From Phreatobacter sp. (GTDB taxonomy: Bacteria > Pseudomonadota > Alphaproteobacteria > Rhizobiales > Phreatobacteraceae): a stretch of DNA of 64,000 bases. Below, one piece after another: positions 34,181 through 44,985 of this stretch. The DNA lies in assembly GCF_027532945.1 (NCBI RefSeq), contig NZ_JAPZTZ010000004.1, forward strand, positions 124,001 through 188,000. The letters run 5' to 3'. Below the pieces are notes generated by a model. The model had not been told where the DNA came from. It did no database searches and saw only the letters and a list, made by a program, of their open reading frames with translations. The position numbers and the translations under genes were made by a program. How positions within the stretch are numbered: the stretch's first letter is position 1; every line of letters starts with the position of its first letter.

Positions 34181-34969
34181 TCAGACGTTCTTCGTCGCGC
34201 CGCCGTCGACGCGGATCTTCGAGCCGGTGATGTAGCCGGCCTGCTCCGAGCAGAGGAACGCGGCGGTCGCGCCGAATTCCGCCGCCGTGCCGAGCCGACC
34301 GGCCGGAATCGTCGCGATCGAGGCGGCCTGGATGTCGTCCATCGACTTGCCGGAGCGCTTGGCATTGGCCTCGTCGAGCTCGCGGATGCGGTCGGTGGCG
34401 ATGCGGCCCGGCAGGATCATGTTGACGGTGACATTGTCCTTGGCGACCTCGGTCGACAGGGTCTTCGACCAGCCGACAATGGTCGAGCGCAGGGCGTTCG
34501 ACAGGGCGAGGTTCGGGATCGGGTTCTCGACGCCGGAGGAGGCGACCGTGATGATGCGGCCCCATTTGCGGGCGCGCATGCCCGGCAGGACCTTGGCGGT
34601 GATCTGGAAGACCGGCTCCACCATGGTCTTGAAGTACTTGGCCCATTCGTCGCCGGCCACCTCGACGGCGGGCTTGGCGGGCGGGCCGCCGGTGTTGTTC
34701 ACCAGGATATCGATGCGCCCCAGCGTCTTCTCGGCGAGCGCCACGATCTCCTCCACGGCACCATCGGCGCCGAGATCGGCGGCCATGCCATAGGCCTTGC
34801 CCTTGCCGCGCGCGGTGATCGCCTCGGCATTGGCCTTGATGCGGTCGGCGGTGCGGCCGACCAGCATGACGGTGACGCCTTCGGCGGCGAGCGCTTCGGC
34901 AATGCCGAGGCCGAGACCGCGGCTCGAGGCCAGAACGAGGGCTTTCTTGTCGGACAGGCCGAAATCCAT
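34181..34969 (-). CDS. SDR family oxidoreductase with altered catalytic residues
   Basis: Short-chain dehydrogenase/reductase fold of 262 residues. The coenzyme motif is LASSRGLGLG, with ADLG and a NNTGGPP segment instead of the usual NNAG. At the catalytic position, where YxxxK is expected, the sequence reads LSNALRSTIVGWSKTL after VASSGVENP; by alignment Tyr is Ser and Lys is Arg. This matches an atypical BKR-like SDR group. The ATG follows GGAGGATGAC. It is divergent from a VOC gene, with about 195 bp between them. Substrate unknown; annotation as 3-oxoacyl-ACP reductase would be unsafe. Confidence 0.85.
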   Translation of the reverse strand: MDFGLSDKKALVLASSRGLGLGIAEALAAEGVTVMLVGRTADRIKANAEAITARGKGKAYGMAADLGADGAVEEIVALAEKTLGRIDILVNNTGGPPAKPAVEVAGDEWAKYFKTMVEPVFQITAKVLPGMRARKWGRIITVASSGVENPIPNLALSNALRSTIVGWSKTLSTEVAKDNVTVNMILPGRIATDRIRELDEANAKRSGKSMDDIQAASIATIPAGRLGTAAEFGATAAFLCSEQAGYITGSKIRVDGGATKNV

Positions 34970-35165
34970 GTCATCCTCCAAAGGGAAACGGCGCGCAGAT
35001 GAGCCCGAAGTGCCGGGGGATGCAAGAGGACGGCACGCGGGACAGGTCGGCGGATGAGGGGCCGGCCCCTGTCGTGGCTCTCCCGAATGTGATGGTGCAG
35101 TGCAAGGACGTGAACACCCAGACAACAACGGCCATGGCATCAGACGGCCAACAGGGGGGCCTGCC

Positions 35166-36143
35166 ATGACCAATGCCATCACACGCCGTCGCATTATCGA
35201 ACTCACCGGGGCGGGAAGCCTTGTGGCCGCCACCGCTGCCGCGCTCCGCGCCGAGGGTGCTCCGCCCGCCGGCACGGCGCCGGTCCTTGCCGCCCATGCG
35301 ACGCCGCTGCGCATTGGCGCGGTGAGCCTGGTGGTGCGCGACCTCGAGCGTGTCGCCGCCTTCTACCGCGATGCCATCGGGCTCGCGGTGCTGGAGCGCA
35401 GGGCCGACGGCGCGACGCTCGGCGTCGACGGCACGGCTCTCCTGCACCTCGTCCATCGTCCCGCCGCCCCCTTCGAGGCGCGGGGGTCAGCCGGCCTCTA
35501 TCACACGGCCTTCCTCATGCCGACGCGCAAGGACCTCGCCCGCTGGCTGGTCCATGTGGCCTCGAACCGCGTGCGGCTCACCGGCTTCGCCGACCATCAC
35601 GTCAGCGAGGCGGTCTATCTCGACGATCCCGAGGGCAATGGCATCGAGGTCTATGCGGACCGCCCGCCGGAGCGCTGGCGCTGGGACGGCGCCGCCGTCA
35701 CCATGACCACCGAGCATCTCGACATCGACGACCTCGTCTCGCTCACTAATGTCCGCGTCCCCGATTATGCCGCAGCGCCATCAGGCCTGCGCATCGGTCA
35801 TGTCCATTTGAAGGTCGGCGACACTGACCGCGCCGCTGCCTTCTATGGCGGGCTCGTCGGCCTCGACATGACCCGCCAGCGGCCGGGCGCGGCTTTCATG
35901 TCGGCAGGGCGCTACCATCACCATCTCGGCCTGAACATCTGGCAGAGCCGCGGCGCCGGCCTCCGCGATCGGGAGGCCACCGGCCTCGGCTGGTTCTCGC
36001 TGGAGGCGGCGAGTGCCGACCTGGTGGAGGCGCGGCGCGACAAGCTCACCGCAGGCGGTGCAAACCTCGTTTCGGTGCCGGGCGGGATCGAGACCGCCGA
36101 TCCCTGGGGCACCAACGTCCGGATCGTGCCGCGCCCGGCCTGA
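35166..36143 (+). CDS. Tat-exported VOC (glyoxalase/extradiol dioxygenase-like) family protein
   Basis: A 325-residue protein with a twin-arginine signal (TRRRIIELTGAGSLVAATAAAL), so it is probably folded with a metal in the cytoplasm and exported. Two vicinal-oxygen-chelate modules follow at about 50-165 (IGAVSLVVRDLERVAAFYRD) and 215-325 (IGHVHLKVGDTDRAAAFYGG, RYHHHLGLN), as in catechol 2,3-dioxygenase-like CatE proteins. Candidate metal ligands include the His of HVHLKV and the HHH cluster. Periplasmic VOC enzymes are uncommon. Substrate unknown. Confidence 0.82.
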   Translation: MTNAITRRRIIELTGAGSLVAATAAALRAEGAPPAGTAPVLAAHATPLRIGAVSLVVRDLERVAAFYRDAIGLAVLERRADGATLGVDGTALLHLVHRPAAPFEARGSAGLYHTAFLMPTRKDLARWLVHVASNRVRLTGFADHHVSEAVYLDDPEGNGIEVYADRPPERWRWDGAAVTMTTEHLDIDDLVSLTNVRVPDYAAAPSGLRIGHVHLKVGDTDRAAAFYGGLVGLDMTRQRPGAAFMSAGRYHHHLGLNIWQSRGAGLRDREATGLGWFSLEAASADLVEARRDKLTAGGANLVSVPGGIETADPWGTNVRIVPRPA

Positions 36144-36150
36144 TCGCCGG

Positions 36151-36969
36151 TCAGTTGCGCTCCCAGCGCTCCCGCCATAGCCGCTCGCCGGCGAGGCAAT
36201 CGGCTTTCTGGTTCTGGGTCGGGACGATGCCGGGCATGTCGGGCAGCGGCCAGACCGGGGTGATGCCGGCGACCTCGAGGATCAGCTTGCGCCGCGTCGC
36301 GGTGACGAATTCCTCGGGCGTGGTGATCGGGATCATGAACGAGCCGGGCCCGCCGACCACGCAATCCTGATAATAGGTGTCGAGGTTGGGGATATCGACG
36401 AAGCGCTGGTTGGCGCGCGGCATGAGGATCGGCAATCCGTTGATCACGATCCCCTTCCCAAGAGCGTCATCGCGCGCGATCTCCACATGGTGCCCGCTGT
36501 TGTTGGAGCCGTCCCCGGAGACGTCGATGACCCGCCGCATGGCGCGGATGCCGGATTTCTCGATCAGCGCGACGCTCGCCTCGATGCCGCCGGAGATCGA
36601 GGTGCGAAACGCCCGCCGGTACGGCTTGCTCTCCAGCTCGGCGGCAAAGGCGCGGGCGGTCTCCGGCCCGTCGATGATGCGCCAGTCGATGACGACCTGC
36701 CGCTCCTGGTGGCCTGCCCATTCCAGATAGGCCACGGCGATCTTGCCGATCAGTCCTTTGCGGATGGCGTCGATCACCTCCTGCGAGGTGATGGCCTTGA
36801 TGTAGCCCTCACGCTGGAGCCGCTGCTCCTCCGGGTCCATCGAATAGGAAATATCGACCGCCAGAACGATCTGGACGTCGACTTCCGTCACCGCCGCGCG
36901 GTTTTGCGCGACGGCGGGACCGGCCACCGCACCGAGCAGCGACACGACAAGGATCAATGCACGGATCAT
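36151..36969 (-). CDS. DUF1194 secreted von Willebrand A-like protein
   Basis: A 272-residue protein with a signal peptide (MIRALILVVSLLGAVAGPAVA). The mature region starts with a VWA-type metal-ion site: AVDISYSMDPEEQ supplies the DxSxS motif, and DVSGDGSNNSG the later Asp. The DUF1194 family is widespread in alphaproteobacteria with unknown function; the VWA fold suggests Mg-dependent protein binding in the periplasm. It is convergent with the VOC gene (7 bp between them). Confidence 0.85.
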   Translation of the reverse strand: MIRALILVVSLLGAVAGPAVAQNRAAVTEVDVQIVLAVDISYSMDPEEQRLQREGYIKAITSQEVIDAIRKGLIGKIAVAYLEWAGHQERQVVIDWRIIDGPETARAFAAELESKPYRRAFRTSISGGIEASVALIEKSGIRAMRRVIDVSGDGSNNSGHHVEIARDDALGKGIVINGLPILMPRANQRFVDIPNLDTYYQDCVVGGPGSFMIPITTPEEFVTATRRKLILEVAGITPVWPLPDMPGIVPTQNQKADCLAGERLWRERWERN

Positions 36970-37188
36970 GAAAAACCCCGAGCAATGGGCCGAACGTCAT
37001 CAGCCTGACACAAGGTGACCCAGGGGGAAACGCATGATCCACAACGGTTCGCGCCGCGACGCGGCGCCTCCCATCACGATTGCGTGGGCGCAATTGGTTG
37101 CACGGGCCGCGCCGTGGTTCCATCATCGCCCATGGAGCGGCTCCGAGGCGGGCCGGCTTCCCGCCAGTGCATCGAGGGGCCGGCCGCT

Positions 37189-38118
37189 GTGACCACACTC
37201 GTCATCTCCCACGCCAAGTGCCTCGAGCACCAGACGCCCTTCGGCCATCCCGAGCGTGCAGACCGCCTGCGGATGATCACCCACGTGCTGGAGCATGAAC
37301 GCTTCGCGGATCTCGCCCGCGACGAGGCCCCCGAGGCCCCGGTCGAGGCCATCATCCGCGTTCATCCGCCGGAATTCGTCGACAAGCTGCGGAACGCCAC
37401 CCCCTTTGTCGGGCTCGTCCATGTCGACGGCGACACGACGCTGTCGCCCGGCTCCTTCGAGGCCGCCCTGCGCTCGGCCGGCGGTGGCATTTTCGCGGTG
37501 GACGAGGTGATGACATCCAAGGTCAGCAACGCCTTCGTCGCGACGCGCCCGCCCGGCCACCATGCCGAGATGGCCACCGCCATGGGCTTCTGCCTGTTCA
37601 ACAATGCCGCGATCGCCGCACGCCACGCCCAGGCCAAGTACGGCGCCGAGCGGGTGGCGATCATGGATTTCGACGTCCACCACGGCAACGGCACCCAGGA
37701 CGTCTTCTGGTCCGACGCCTCCGTCATGTACCTGTCGACCCACGAGATGCCACTTTATCCCGGCACCGGTGCCCTCAACGAGACCGGCGCCCACAACCAG
37801 ATCGTCAATGCGCCGCTGCGTGCCGGAGATGGTGGTGACGAATTCCGCGAGGCGATGGACACGGTGATCCTGCCGCGGATGCGCGCCTTCCGGCCGGACC
37901 TCGTCATCATCTCCGCCGGCTTTGACGCCCACGAGCGCGACCCGCTCGCCAACATCAACCTCAACGAGGCGGATTTCGCCTGGGCCACCAAGCGGATGAT
38001 GGAGGTGGCCGACGAATCCTGCGGCGGCCGTGTCGTCTCGCTGCTGGAGGGCGGCTATGACCTCGAAGGCCTCGGCCGTTCCGTCAGCGCCCATGTCATG
38101 GCATTGATGCGCGGCTGA
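37189..38118 (+). CDS. Histone deacetylase-like (acetylpolyamine/acetoin-utilisation type) deacetylase
   Basis: Zn-dependent deacetylase of the HDAC superfamily; bacterial members act on acetylpolyamines or acetyl-lysine. The 309-residue form starts at GTG 37189, with a GAGGGG site about 9 bp upstream. The active site is complete: [31 protein letters not shown] (Zn Asp and His), [11 protein letters not shown] (Zn Asp) and [10 protein letters not shown] (catalytic Tyr). It is 31 bp upstream of xseB, a pairing conserved in many alphaproteobacteria. Confidence 0.92.
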   Translation: MTTLVISHAKCLEHQTPFGHPERADRLRMITHVLEHERFADLARDEAPEAPVEAIIRVHPPEFVDKLRNATPFVGLVHVDGDTTLSPGSFEAALRSAGGGIFAVDEVMTSKVSNAFVATRPPGHHAEMATAMGFCLFNNAAIAARHAQAKYGAERVAIMDFDVHHGNGTQDVFWSDASVMYLSTHEMPLYPGTGALNETGAHNQIVNAPLRAGDGGDEFREAMDTVILPRMRAFRPDLVIISAGFDAHERDPLANINLNEADFAWATKRMMEVADESCGGRVVSLLEGGYDLEGLGRSVSAHVMALMRG

Positions 38119-38149
38119 CCGACCGATTCCCTCATCCGAGAGTTCCGCC

Positions 38150-38410
38150 ATGAGCGACACCAGCGCCGCAACCCATGCCGACGTCGCCGGCCTCTCCTTC
38201 GAGAAGGCGCTGGGTGAGCTTGAGGCCATCGTGACGCGGCTCGAGCGTGGTGATGTCGCGCTCGAGGAGTCCATCGCCATCTACGAGCGCGGTGAGGCGC
38301 TGAAGAAGCGCTGCGAGGCCCTGCTGCGCGACGCCGAGGCGCGGGTGCAGAAGATCACGCTCGCCGCCGATGGCTCGCCCTCCGGCACCACGCCGCTCGA
38401 TCCAGGCTGA
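38150..38410 (+). CDS. xseB: Exodeoxyribonuclease VII small subunit
   Basis: Small subunit of exonuclease VII, which degrades single-stranded DNA with XseA. The 86-residue protein has the family core [20 protein letters not shown] followed by [19 protein letters not shown] and an AEARVQKI end. It follows the deacetylase gene. In many relatives dxs follows xseB directly; here dxs lies about 5 kb away on the other strand. Confidence 0.95.
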   Translation: MSDTSAATHADVAGLSFEKALGELEAIVTRLERGDVALEESIAIYERGEALKKRCEALLRDAEARVQKITLAADGSPSGTTPLDPG

Positions 38411-38559
38411 GACGTCCGACATTAACGTTACGTCAGATATTCCCGTCCCGCGCTGTGACGCGGGCTTAACCCCTTGGTAAGAACGGACCGTCGGTGGTCC
38501 CACCGATGGCCATACGGGCGCGCCCCGGAAGCCTGTTCCGCGTATCGAGGGGAAGTTCC

Positions 38560-38853
38560 ATGCGTATCACCCTGAAGGGCGCCGCTGTTGCGCTCGCCCT
38601 GTCGCTCTCCGCCGTCGTCGCCGCTGCCCCGGCCGCCCAGGCCAAGCCGAAGGTCATCGTCGTCGGCACCAGCGCCGCCGCCAAGTGGTCCGCCATCGGC
38701 ATCATCGGCGTCGCCAGCGTCTTCGTCGGCTATGACATCATGCGCCGCTTCGGCTGCACCGGCGACTTCCTGCGTCTCGGTGGCCCTGGCTTCGACGGCC
38801 CGGTCGGCAACAACGCCATCATGCCGCCGCGCCGCTGCACCCCGCCGCGCTGA
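38560..38853 (+). CDS. Small secreted or membrane protein of unknown function
   Basis: A 97-residue protein with a signal peptide (AAVALALSLSAVVAAAPAAQA), a second hydrophobic segment (WSAIGIIGVASVFVGYDIMRR) and a short glycine-rich tail with two Cys residues (RRFGCTGDF, PRRCTPPR) that may pair. The ATG follows GAGGGGAAG. No known family is recognised. A hairpin terminator lies just downstream. Confidence 0.6.
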   Translation: MRITLKGAAVALALSLSAVVAAAPAAQAKPKVIVVGTSAAAKWSAIGIIGVASVFVGYDIMRRFGCTGDFLRLGGPGFDGPVGNNAIMPPRRCTPPR

Positions 38854-38877
38854 ACGACGACTCATTTTCACTCTCCG

Positions 38878-38910
38878 ACGCCCGGCCGCCCCGCGGTCGG
38901 GCGTTGTCGT
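38878..38910 (+). terminator. Probable terminator after the small secreted protein gene
   Basis: ACGCCCGGCCGC (38878-38889) pairs with GCGGTCGGGCGT (38893-38904) around CCC, followed by a weak T-rich TGTCGTGTCT. Confidence 0.5.
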
Positions 38911-39170
38911 GTCTGGGCGACCGTCGTCCAGCCCGCTCCGGTCGCCGGCTAAGATCGCGCCTATCGCCACACCTGCGGCTTTCGGACGCAGGCCCCGGAC
39001 ATCAGGTCGCGGCGCAAGGGGCGGAACGATTCCAATGTCTTCCCGCAACGCACCATGGCGTCGCCTCGGCTTTCCCTACCAAAGTCTACACGGGCCCGGG
39101 TTGTGGGGGATACTGCTTAGGGTAGCTGTCTCCCCGCAGGGCCTAACGCCCGCCTAGTGGGGAAATTGCG
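38911..39170 (+). other. Intergenic region upstream of the MHS transporter
   Basis: No convincing ORF is seen. The last 60 bp hold imperfect inverted segments (TCCCCGC ... GGGGA and GGGC...GCCC) just ahead of the transporter start, which could form a leader hairpin, but no riboswitch class is recognised. Confidence 0.4.
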
Positions 39171-40886
39171 ATGACAACAGCGACACCGACGGTGGATGAA
39201 CGAACGCGTCCGATGACGCGGGAAGAGAAGAAGGTGATCCTGGCCTCCTCGGCCGGCACCATCTTCGAATGGTACGACTTCTATCTCTACGGCTCCCTGG
39301 CCGCCATCATCGGCGCCCAGTTCTTCTCCGCCTTCCCGGAAGCCACCCGCAACGTCTTCGCGCTGCTGGCCTTCGCCGCCGGCTTCCTCGTGCGCCCCTT
39401 CGGTGCGCTGTTCTTCGGCCGCCTCGGCGACATGGTGGGCCGCAAGTACACCTTCCTCATGACCATCCTGATCATGGGCATCTCGACCTTCGTGGTCGGC
39501 CTCCTGCCGAGCTACGAGACGATCGGCTGGATCGCCCCGGTCATCCTCATCATCCTGCGCATGCTCCAGGGCCTCGCCCTCGGTGGTGAGTATGGTGGTG
39601 CCGTCGTCTATGTCGCCGAGCACGCGCCCAATCATCGCCGCGGCTTCTACACCTCGTGGATCCAGACCACGGCGACCCTCGGCCTGCTGCTGTCGCTGAT
39701 GGTCATCCTTGCCGTCCGCTCCTGGACCGGCGAGGCCGCCTTCGCCGCCTGGGGCTGGCGCATTCCCTTCCTGCTGTCGATCTTCCTGCTCGGCATCTCG
39801 CTCTACATCCGTCTGCAGATGGAGGAGAGCCCGGCCTTCTCGAAGATGAAGGCGGAAGGCACCGGCTCGAAGGCGCCGCTCTCCGAGGCTTTCGGCCAGT
39901 GGAAGAACGCCAAGTTCGCGGTCATCGCCCTGCTCGGCCTCGTCGCCGGCCAGGCGGTCGTCTGGTACACCGGCCAGTTCTATGCGCTGTTCTTCCTGCA
40001 GTCGATCCTTCGCGTCGACATGTACACGGCGAACGTGCTCATTGCCTGGTCGCTGCTCCTCGGCACCGGTGGCTTCATCATCTTCGGTTCGCTGTCGGAC
40101 AGGATCGGCCGCAAGCCGATCATCCTCGCCGGCTGCGTGCTCGCTGCGGTGACCTATTTCCCGGTCTTCAAGTTCATCACGGCGACGGCGAACCCCGCCC
40201 TCCATGCCGCGCATGAGCGGACCAAGGTCACGGTCATCGCCGACAAGGAGCAGTGCTCGTTCCAGTTCAATCCGACCGGTACGGCGCGCTTCACCTCGTC
40301 CTGCGACATCGCCAAGTCGCTGCTCGCCCGCTCCTCGGTGAACTACTCCGTCGAGGAGGCCCCGAAGGGCGCGATCACCAAGATCCGCGTCGGCACGACC
40401 GAGGTTTCGGCCTACGACATGTCGAAGCTGACGGGTGACCAGGTTCGCACGGTGCCGGCCGAGTTCACCCGCGCGGTGAATGCGGCCCTTGCCGCTGGTG
40501 GCTACCCGCCGCCCGGCGCGCCGAATCCGACCACGGTGAAGATGAATCACTTCTTCGACCTGTTCAATGCGCAGGTCTTCCCGCTGGTCCTCGTGCTGAC
40601 CTACCTCGTGGTGCTCGTCACCATGGTGTACGGCCCGATCGCCGCGGCGCTGGTCGAGCTCTTCCCGACCCGCATCCGCTACACTGGCATGTCGCTGCCC
40701 TACCATATCGGCAACGGCTGGTTCGGCGGCCTGATGCCCGCCACGTCCTTCGCGATGATCGCGCAGACCGGCGACATCTATTACGGCCTCTGGTACCCGA
40801 TCGTCATCGCCATGATGACCGTCGTGATCGGCGCGATCTTCGTGCCCGAGAACAAGGACAAGGACATCTTCGCCGACGCGCGGTGA
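39171..40886 (+). CDS. MHS-type major facilitator transporter with large inserted domain
   Basis: Proton-symport carrier of the metabolite:H+ symporter group (ProP/KgtP/ShiA-like), 571 residues. N-terminal motifs are SSAGTIFEWYDFYLYGSLA, RPFGALFFGRLGDMVGRKY and the RGFYTSW region. The usual C-terminal MFS motif GSLSDRIGRKPIILAG is near 300-320. Residues about 340-457 form an insert of roughly 115 residues with two Cys, predicted between two helices and so probably outside the membrane. Organic acids or osmolytes are possible substrates. A terminator follows the stop. Confidence 0.88.
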   Translation: MTTATPTVDERTRPMTREEKKVILASSAGTIFEWYDFYLYGSLAAIIGAQFFSAFPEATRNVFALLAFAAGFLVRPFGALFFGRLGDMVGRKYTFLMTILIMGISTFVVGLLPSYETIGWIAPVILIILRMLQGLALGGEYGGAVVYVAEHAPNHRRGFYTSWIQTTATLGLLLSLMVILAVRSWTGEAAFAAWGWRIPFLLSIFLLGISLYIRLQMEESPAFSKMKAEGTGSKAPLSEAFGQWKNAKFAVIALLGLVAGQAVVWYTGQFYALFFLQSILRVDMYTANVLIAWSLLLGTGGFIIFGSLSDRIGRKPIILAGCVLAAVTYFPVFKFITATANPALHAAHERTKVTVIADKEQCSFQFNPTGTARFTSSCDIAKSLLARSSVNYSVEEAPKGAITKIRVGTTEVSAYDMSKLTGDQVRTVPAEFTRAVNAALAAGGYPPPGAPNPTTVKMNHFFDLFNAQVFPLVLVLTYLVVLVTMVYGPIAAALVELFPTRIRYTGMSLPYHIGNGWFGGLMPATSFAMIAQTGDIYYGLWYPIVIAMMTVVIGAIFVPENKDKDIFADAR

Positions 40887-40893
40887 TGATCCA

Positions 40894-40923
40894 CCCGCCG
40901 CGCCCCGGCGCGGCGGGTTCGTT
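40894..40923 (+). terminator. Terminator hairpin after the transporter gene
   Basis: CCCGCCGCGCC and GGCGCGGCGGG form a strong stem at 40894-40917, followed by TTCGTTC. Confidence 0.6.
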
Positions 40924-40925
40924 CA

Positions 40926-40967
40926 AAGAAAGACGCCCGGTTGCGCAAGCAGCCGGGCGTTTCCGTT
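40926..40967. terminator. Second, possibly bidirectional terminator
   Basis: ACGCCCGG (40933-40940) pairs with CCGGGCGT (40953-40960); the right flank is TTCCGTT and the left flank AAAGAAAG, so it could end both the transporter and the DUF2147 transcripts. Confidence 0.6.
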
Positions 40968-40989
40968 CAGTGATGACGGATTGCGGCTC

Positions 40990-41361
40990 TCAGCGGGCCG
41001 CCGTCCAGGTCACCTCGCGGCAGAGCAGCCGACCAAGGATGCAGCCCTTGGTGCTCATCTGCTGGCCGTTCGAGGTGATGATGATGTTGTAGCTGCGCTG
41101 CCGCTTCGGGTCGAAGGCCGTGCCGGCGAGGCGCCCGCCGGTCTCCGGCGCGAGCGTCATGATGAGGCGGTCGCCCACCTCCTCGCCGTTGCTGGGGTCG
41201 CCGATCCAGACATTGGTGGCGCAGACCTTGTCGCCGCAGGGGGCGATGCGGACGCGCGCATTGCCGTCGCCGCGCATCCAGGTGCCGTCGATCGTGTTGG
41301 CGCCGGCCGCGGACGCCGCGAGGATCAGGCCGGACGCCGCGAAAAGGGACAGATACCGCAT
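40990..41361 (-). CDS. DUF2147 secreted protein
   Basis: A 123-residue protein with a signal peptide (MRYLSLFAASGLILAASAAGA). The mature part reads IDGTWMRGDGNARVRIAPCGDK, the DUF2147 core start, and has four cysteines (CGDKVC, KGCILGRLLC) likely paired in the periplasm. The family is a small beta-barrel fold of unknown function common in alphaproteobacteria. It is convergent with the transporter gene. Confidence 0.85.
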   Translation of the reverse strand: MRYLSLFAASGLILAASAAGANTIDGTWMRGDGNARVRIAPCGDKVCATNVWIGDPSNGEEVGDRLIMTLAPETGGRLAGTAFDPKRQRSYNIIITSNGQQMSTKGCILGRLLCREVTWTAAR

Positions 41362-41512
41362 GGAACATCTCCGCCGATGGTCATGTCAGGCTGACTACGG
41401 CGGAGGTCGCGATCTGGTTCCCACCGCGCTGCAAAAAAGTCGGCAAACAGCGCGTCAGGTCAAGCCGTGAAGTGGGGGGTGGGACGACGTGACGCCGTCC
41501 CGCCCCGTGTCG

Positions 41513-43201
41513 TCACGCGGCGCGGACCGTGGCGAGGAAGCGGTCCACCTGCGACTTGAGGCGGTCGCCCTGCTGCGACAGTTCCTGCGCAGCCGAGAGA
41601 ACCTGCGTGGAGGCAGAGCCGGTCTCGACGGCACCCTGGTTCACCTCGACGATGGAGGAGGCGACCTCCACCGTTCCCTTTGCCGCCTGCTGGACGTTGC
41701 GCGCGATTTCCTGCGTCGCGGCGCCCTGCTGCTCCACCGCCGCGGCGATGGCGGCGGCGACGTCGGACACCTCGAAGATGGTCGTGCCGATCGCCTGGAT
41801 CGAGGCAGCGGCCTCGCGGGTCGCAGCCTGCATGGCCGTGATCTGCGCACCGATGGCCTCGGTGGCCTTGGCGGTCTGGCCGGCGAGCTGCTTCACCTCG
41901 GAGGCGACCACCGCGAAGCCCTTGCCGGCCTCGCCGGCGCGGGCGGCCTCGATCGTCGCGTTGAGGGCGAGAAGATTGGTTTGCTCGGCAACGGCGGTGA
42001 TGAGCTTCACCACGTCACCGATCCGGCCGGCGGCTTCAAGGAGTTCCGTCACCTTGGCATCCGTCGCCTTGACGTCGACCACCGCGGCGCGCGCCTTGAG
42101 GGTCGAGTGCTGAACCTGGCGGGCGATCTCGTGGACGGACGAGGTCATCTCGTCGGTGGCGGCAGCGACAGCCTGGACATTGCTGGAGGCCTGTTCGGAG
42201 GCGGCGGCCACCATGCCCGACTTGTGCTGGGTCTGATCCGCCGTGGCCGTGAGCGTACCGGCAGCGGCCTCGAGTTCCGTGGAGGCGGAGTTCACGGTGG
42301 CGACGACCTCGCTGACCGAGGCCTCGAAATCGGAGACGGCCGCCGCGACCACATTGGCGCGGCGCTCCTTGGCGGCGCGCTCGGCCTCCTGCTCGGCAGC
42401 GAGGCGGCGGCTCTCGAGGAGGTTGGCCTTGAAGGTCTCCAGGGCCCCCGCGAGCTTGCCGATCTCGTCGGCCTGGCCGAGCGCAGGCACGGCGACGGTG
42501 GCGTCGCCATCGGCGACCTTGAGCATCGCCGCCGTCATGGCGTTGAGCGGACGGGTGATGAAGCCGATCAGGATGATGCCGGCGAGGGCAAGGCTGGCGA
42601 CGATGCCGACGCCAAGAACAATCCCGATGCTCCAGGTGGCCTGGGCCATGGCTACATCGGAGGCGGCGACTGCGTCCTGCTGGCGCTTCATCGCCCGGTC
42701 CTCGAGGCTGCGCATCACCTGCCGGATCGAGGCGATGATCCCAGCCGTTTCGAAGGCGATCTTGCCGGCCTCGTCATAGGCTCCATCACGCGACAGCTTT
42801 TGGATCTGCCGGGCCTTCTCTTCGTGCTGGGCCAGCAGCTGGCGCATGCGGGCGACGTCGTCGCGCCCGGCCTGCTGGCGTGCGTCGGCCTCAAGCTGGT
42901 CCAGTCGGCGGCGAAAGCGGGCAGCTTCATCGACCATCGCCTTCTCGAAAGCCTCGCGCTCGGCGACCGGCATCTCGATGGGCAGGAACTCGACGGCCCG
43001 GGCATAGGACAGCAGGTTCGCGGTGCCGCGACCGGACTGTTCGACACGCGTGCTGGAGGCCTCGACCTCCTTCCGGGCATCGTTGATGGCGCCGAAGCCC
43101 CAGAAGGCGGTGGCCGCCACGATGAGCAATGTCGCGAGCAGGAGCCCCATTGCGATGAGGACCTTCGGGGCGATGGGAATGTTGCGGAGCAGGCGGTTCA
43201 T
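41513..43201 (-). CDS. Methyl-accepting chemotaxis protein with HAMP domain
   Basis: A 562-residue chemoreceptor. TM1 covers about 12-34 and TM2 about 190-214, enclosing a helical periplasmic ligand domain (about 35-189, four-helix-bundle type). HAMP is at 215-268 ([19 protein letters not shown]). The MCP domain tip reads [19 protein letters not shown] near 400. The ATG at 43201 gives a normal N-terminus; in-frame ATGs at 43240 and further upstream are open, but none has a good ribosome site. Ligand unknown. Confidence 0.9.
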   Translation of the reverse strand: MNRLLRNIPIAPKVLIAMGLLLATLLIVAATAFWGFGAINDARKEVEASSTRVEQSGRGTANLLSYARAVEFLPIEMPVAEREAFEKAMVDEAARFRRRLDQLEADARQQAGRDDVARMRQLLAQHEEKARQIQKLSRDGAYDEAGKIAFETAGIIASIRQVMRSLEDRAMKRQQDAVAASDVAMAQATWSIGIVLGVGIVASLALAGIILIGFITRPLNAMTAAMLKVADGDATVAVPALGQADEIGKLAGALETFKANLLESRRLAAEQEAERAAKERRANVVAAAVSDFEASVSEVVATVNSASTELEAAAGTLTATADQTQHKSGMVAAASEQASSNVQAVAAATDEMTSSVHEIARQVQHSTLKARAAVVDVKATDAKVTELLEAAGRIGDVVKLITAVAEQTNLLALNATIEAARAGEAGKGFAVVASEVKQLAGQTAKATEAIGAQITAMQAATREAAASIQAIGTTIFEVSDVAAAIAAAVEQQGAATQEIARNVQQAAKGTVEVASSIVEVNQGAVETGSASTQVLSAAQELSQQGDRLKSQVDRFLATVRAA

Positions 43202-43545
43202 GGGTGCGGTGCGTCCATATGACCTTTGGTAAGGCCGCATGAAAGCATCGCGGGAATTAACAAAATGCATCGGCGAAAAAAGAAACTCGCGCCTATCCGA
43301 TAAAAAATGTGCCTGAAATGCCAAATGTTTCGCCCCATCGTAGCTGTGGGCATTTGGCTGCACGTCAGGCGCGCAGGCCCTGCGGCAGTTGTACCGCAAA
43401 GCGATACACGCGGCGTTAGTTCTTTGTTTCCATTATCGTAAGGGCAAGTGCCGTCCGTGACGATTGAAACAAGTCCGATAGCGCAGCCGCTCCGTGTGGT
43501 CGGCGCCGTTCCGGCCCCCTTAACGCTCCCCGCGGAAGCCGCTAT
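43202..43545. other. Divergent regulatory region between chemoreceptor and miaB
   Basis: A 344-bp region with an AT-rich stretch (about 43240-43320) expected to hold the chemoreceptor promoter on the minus strand; a TTGGCA-like -35 at about 43320 is the best candidate, without a clean -10. The rest, toward miaB, shows no recognisable RNA element. Confidence 0.35.
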
Positions 43546-44955
<1,410 letters not shown>

Positions 44956-44985
44956 ACGGAACCACGTGAACGAAGGACGGCGCGG

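Noticed and set aside
38447-38464. xseB terminator (CCCGCG/CGCGGG hairpin)
   Set aside because: A 6-bp stem without a T-run is too weak to call.
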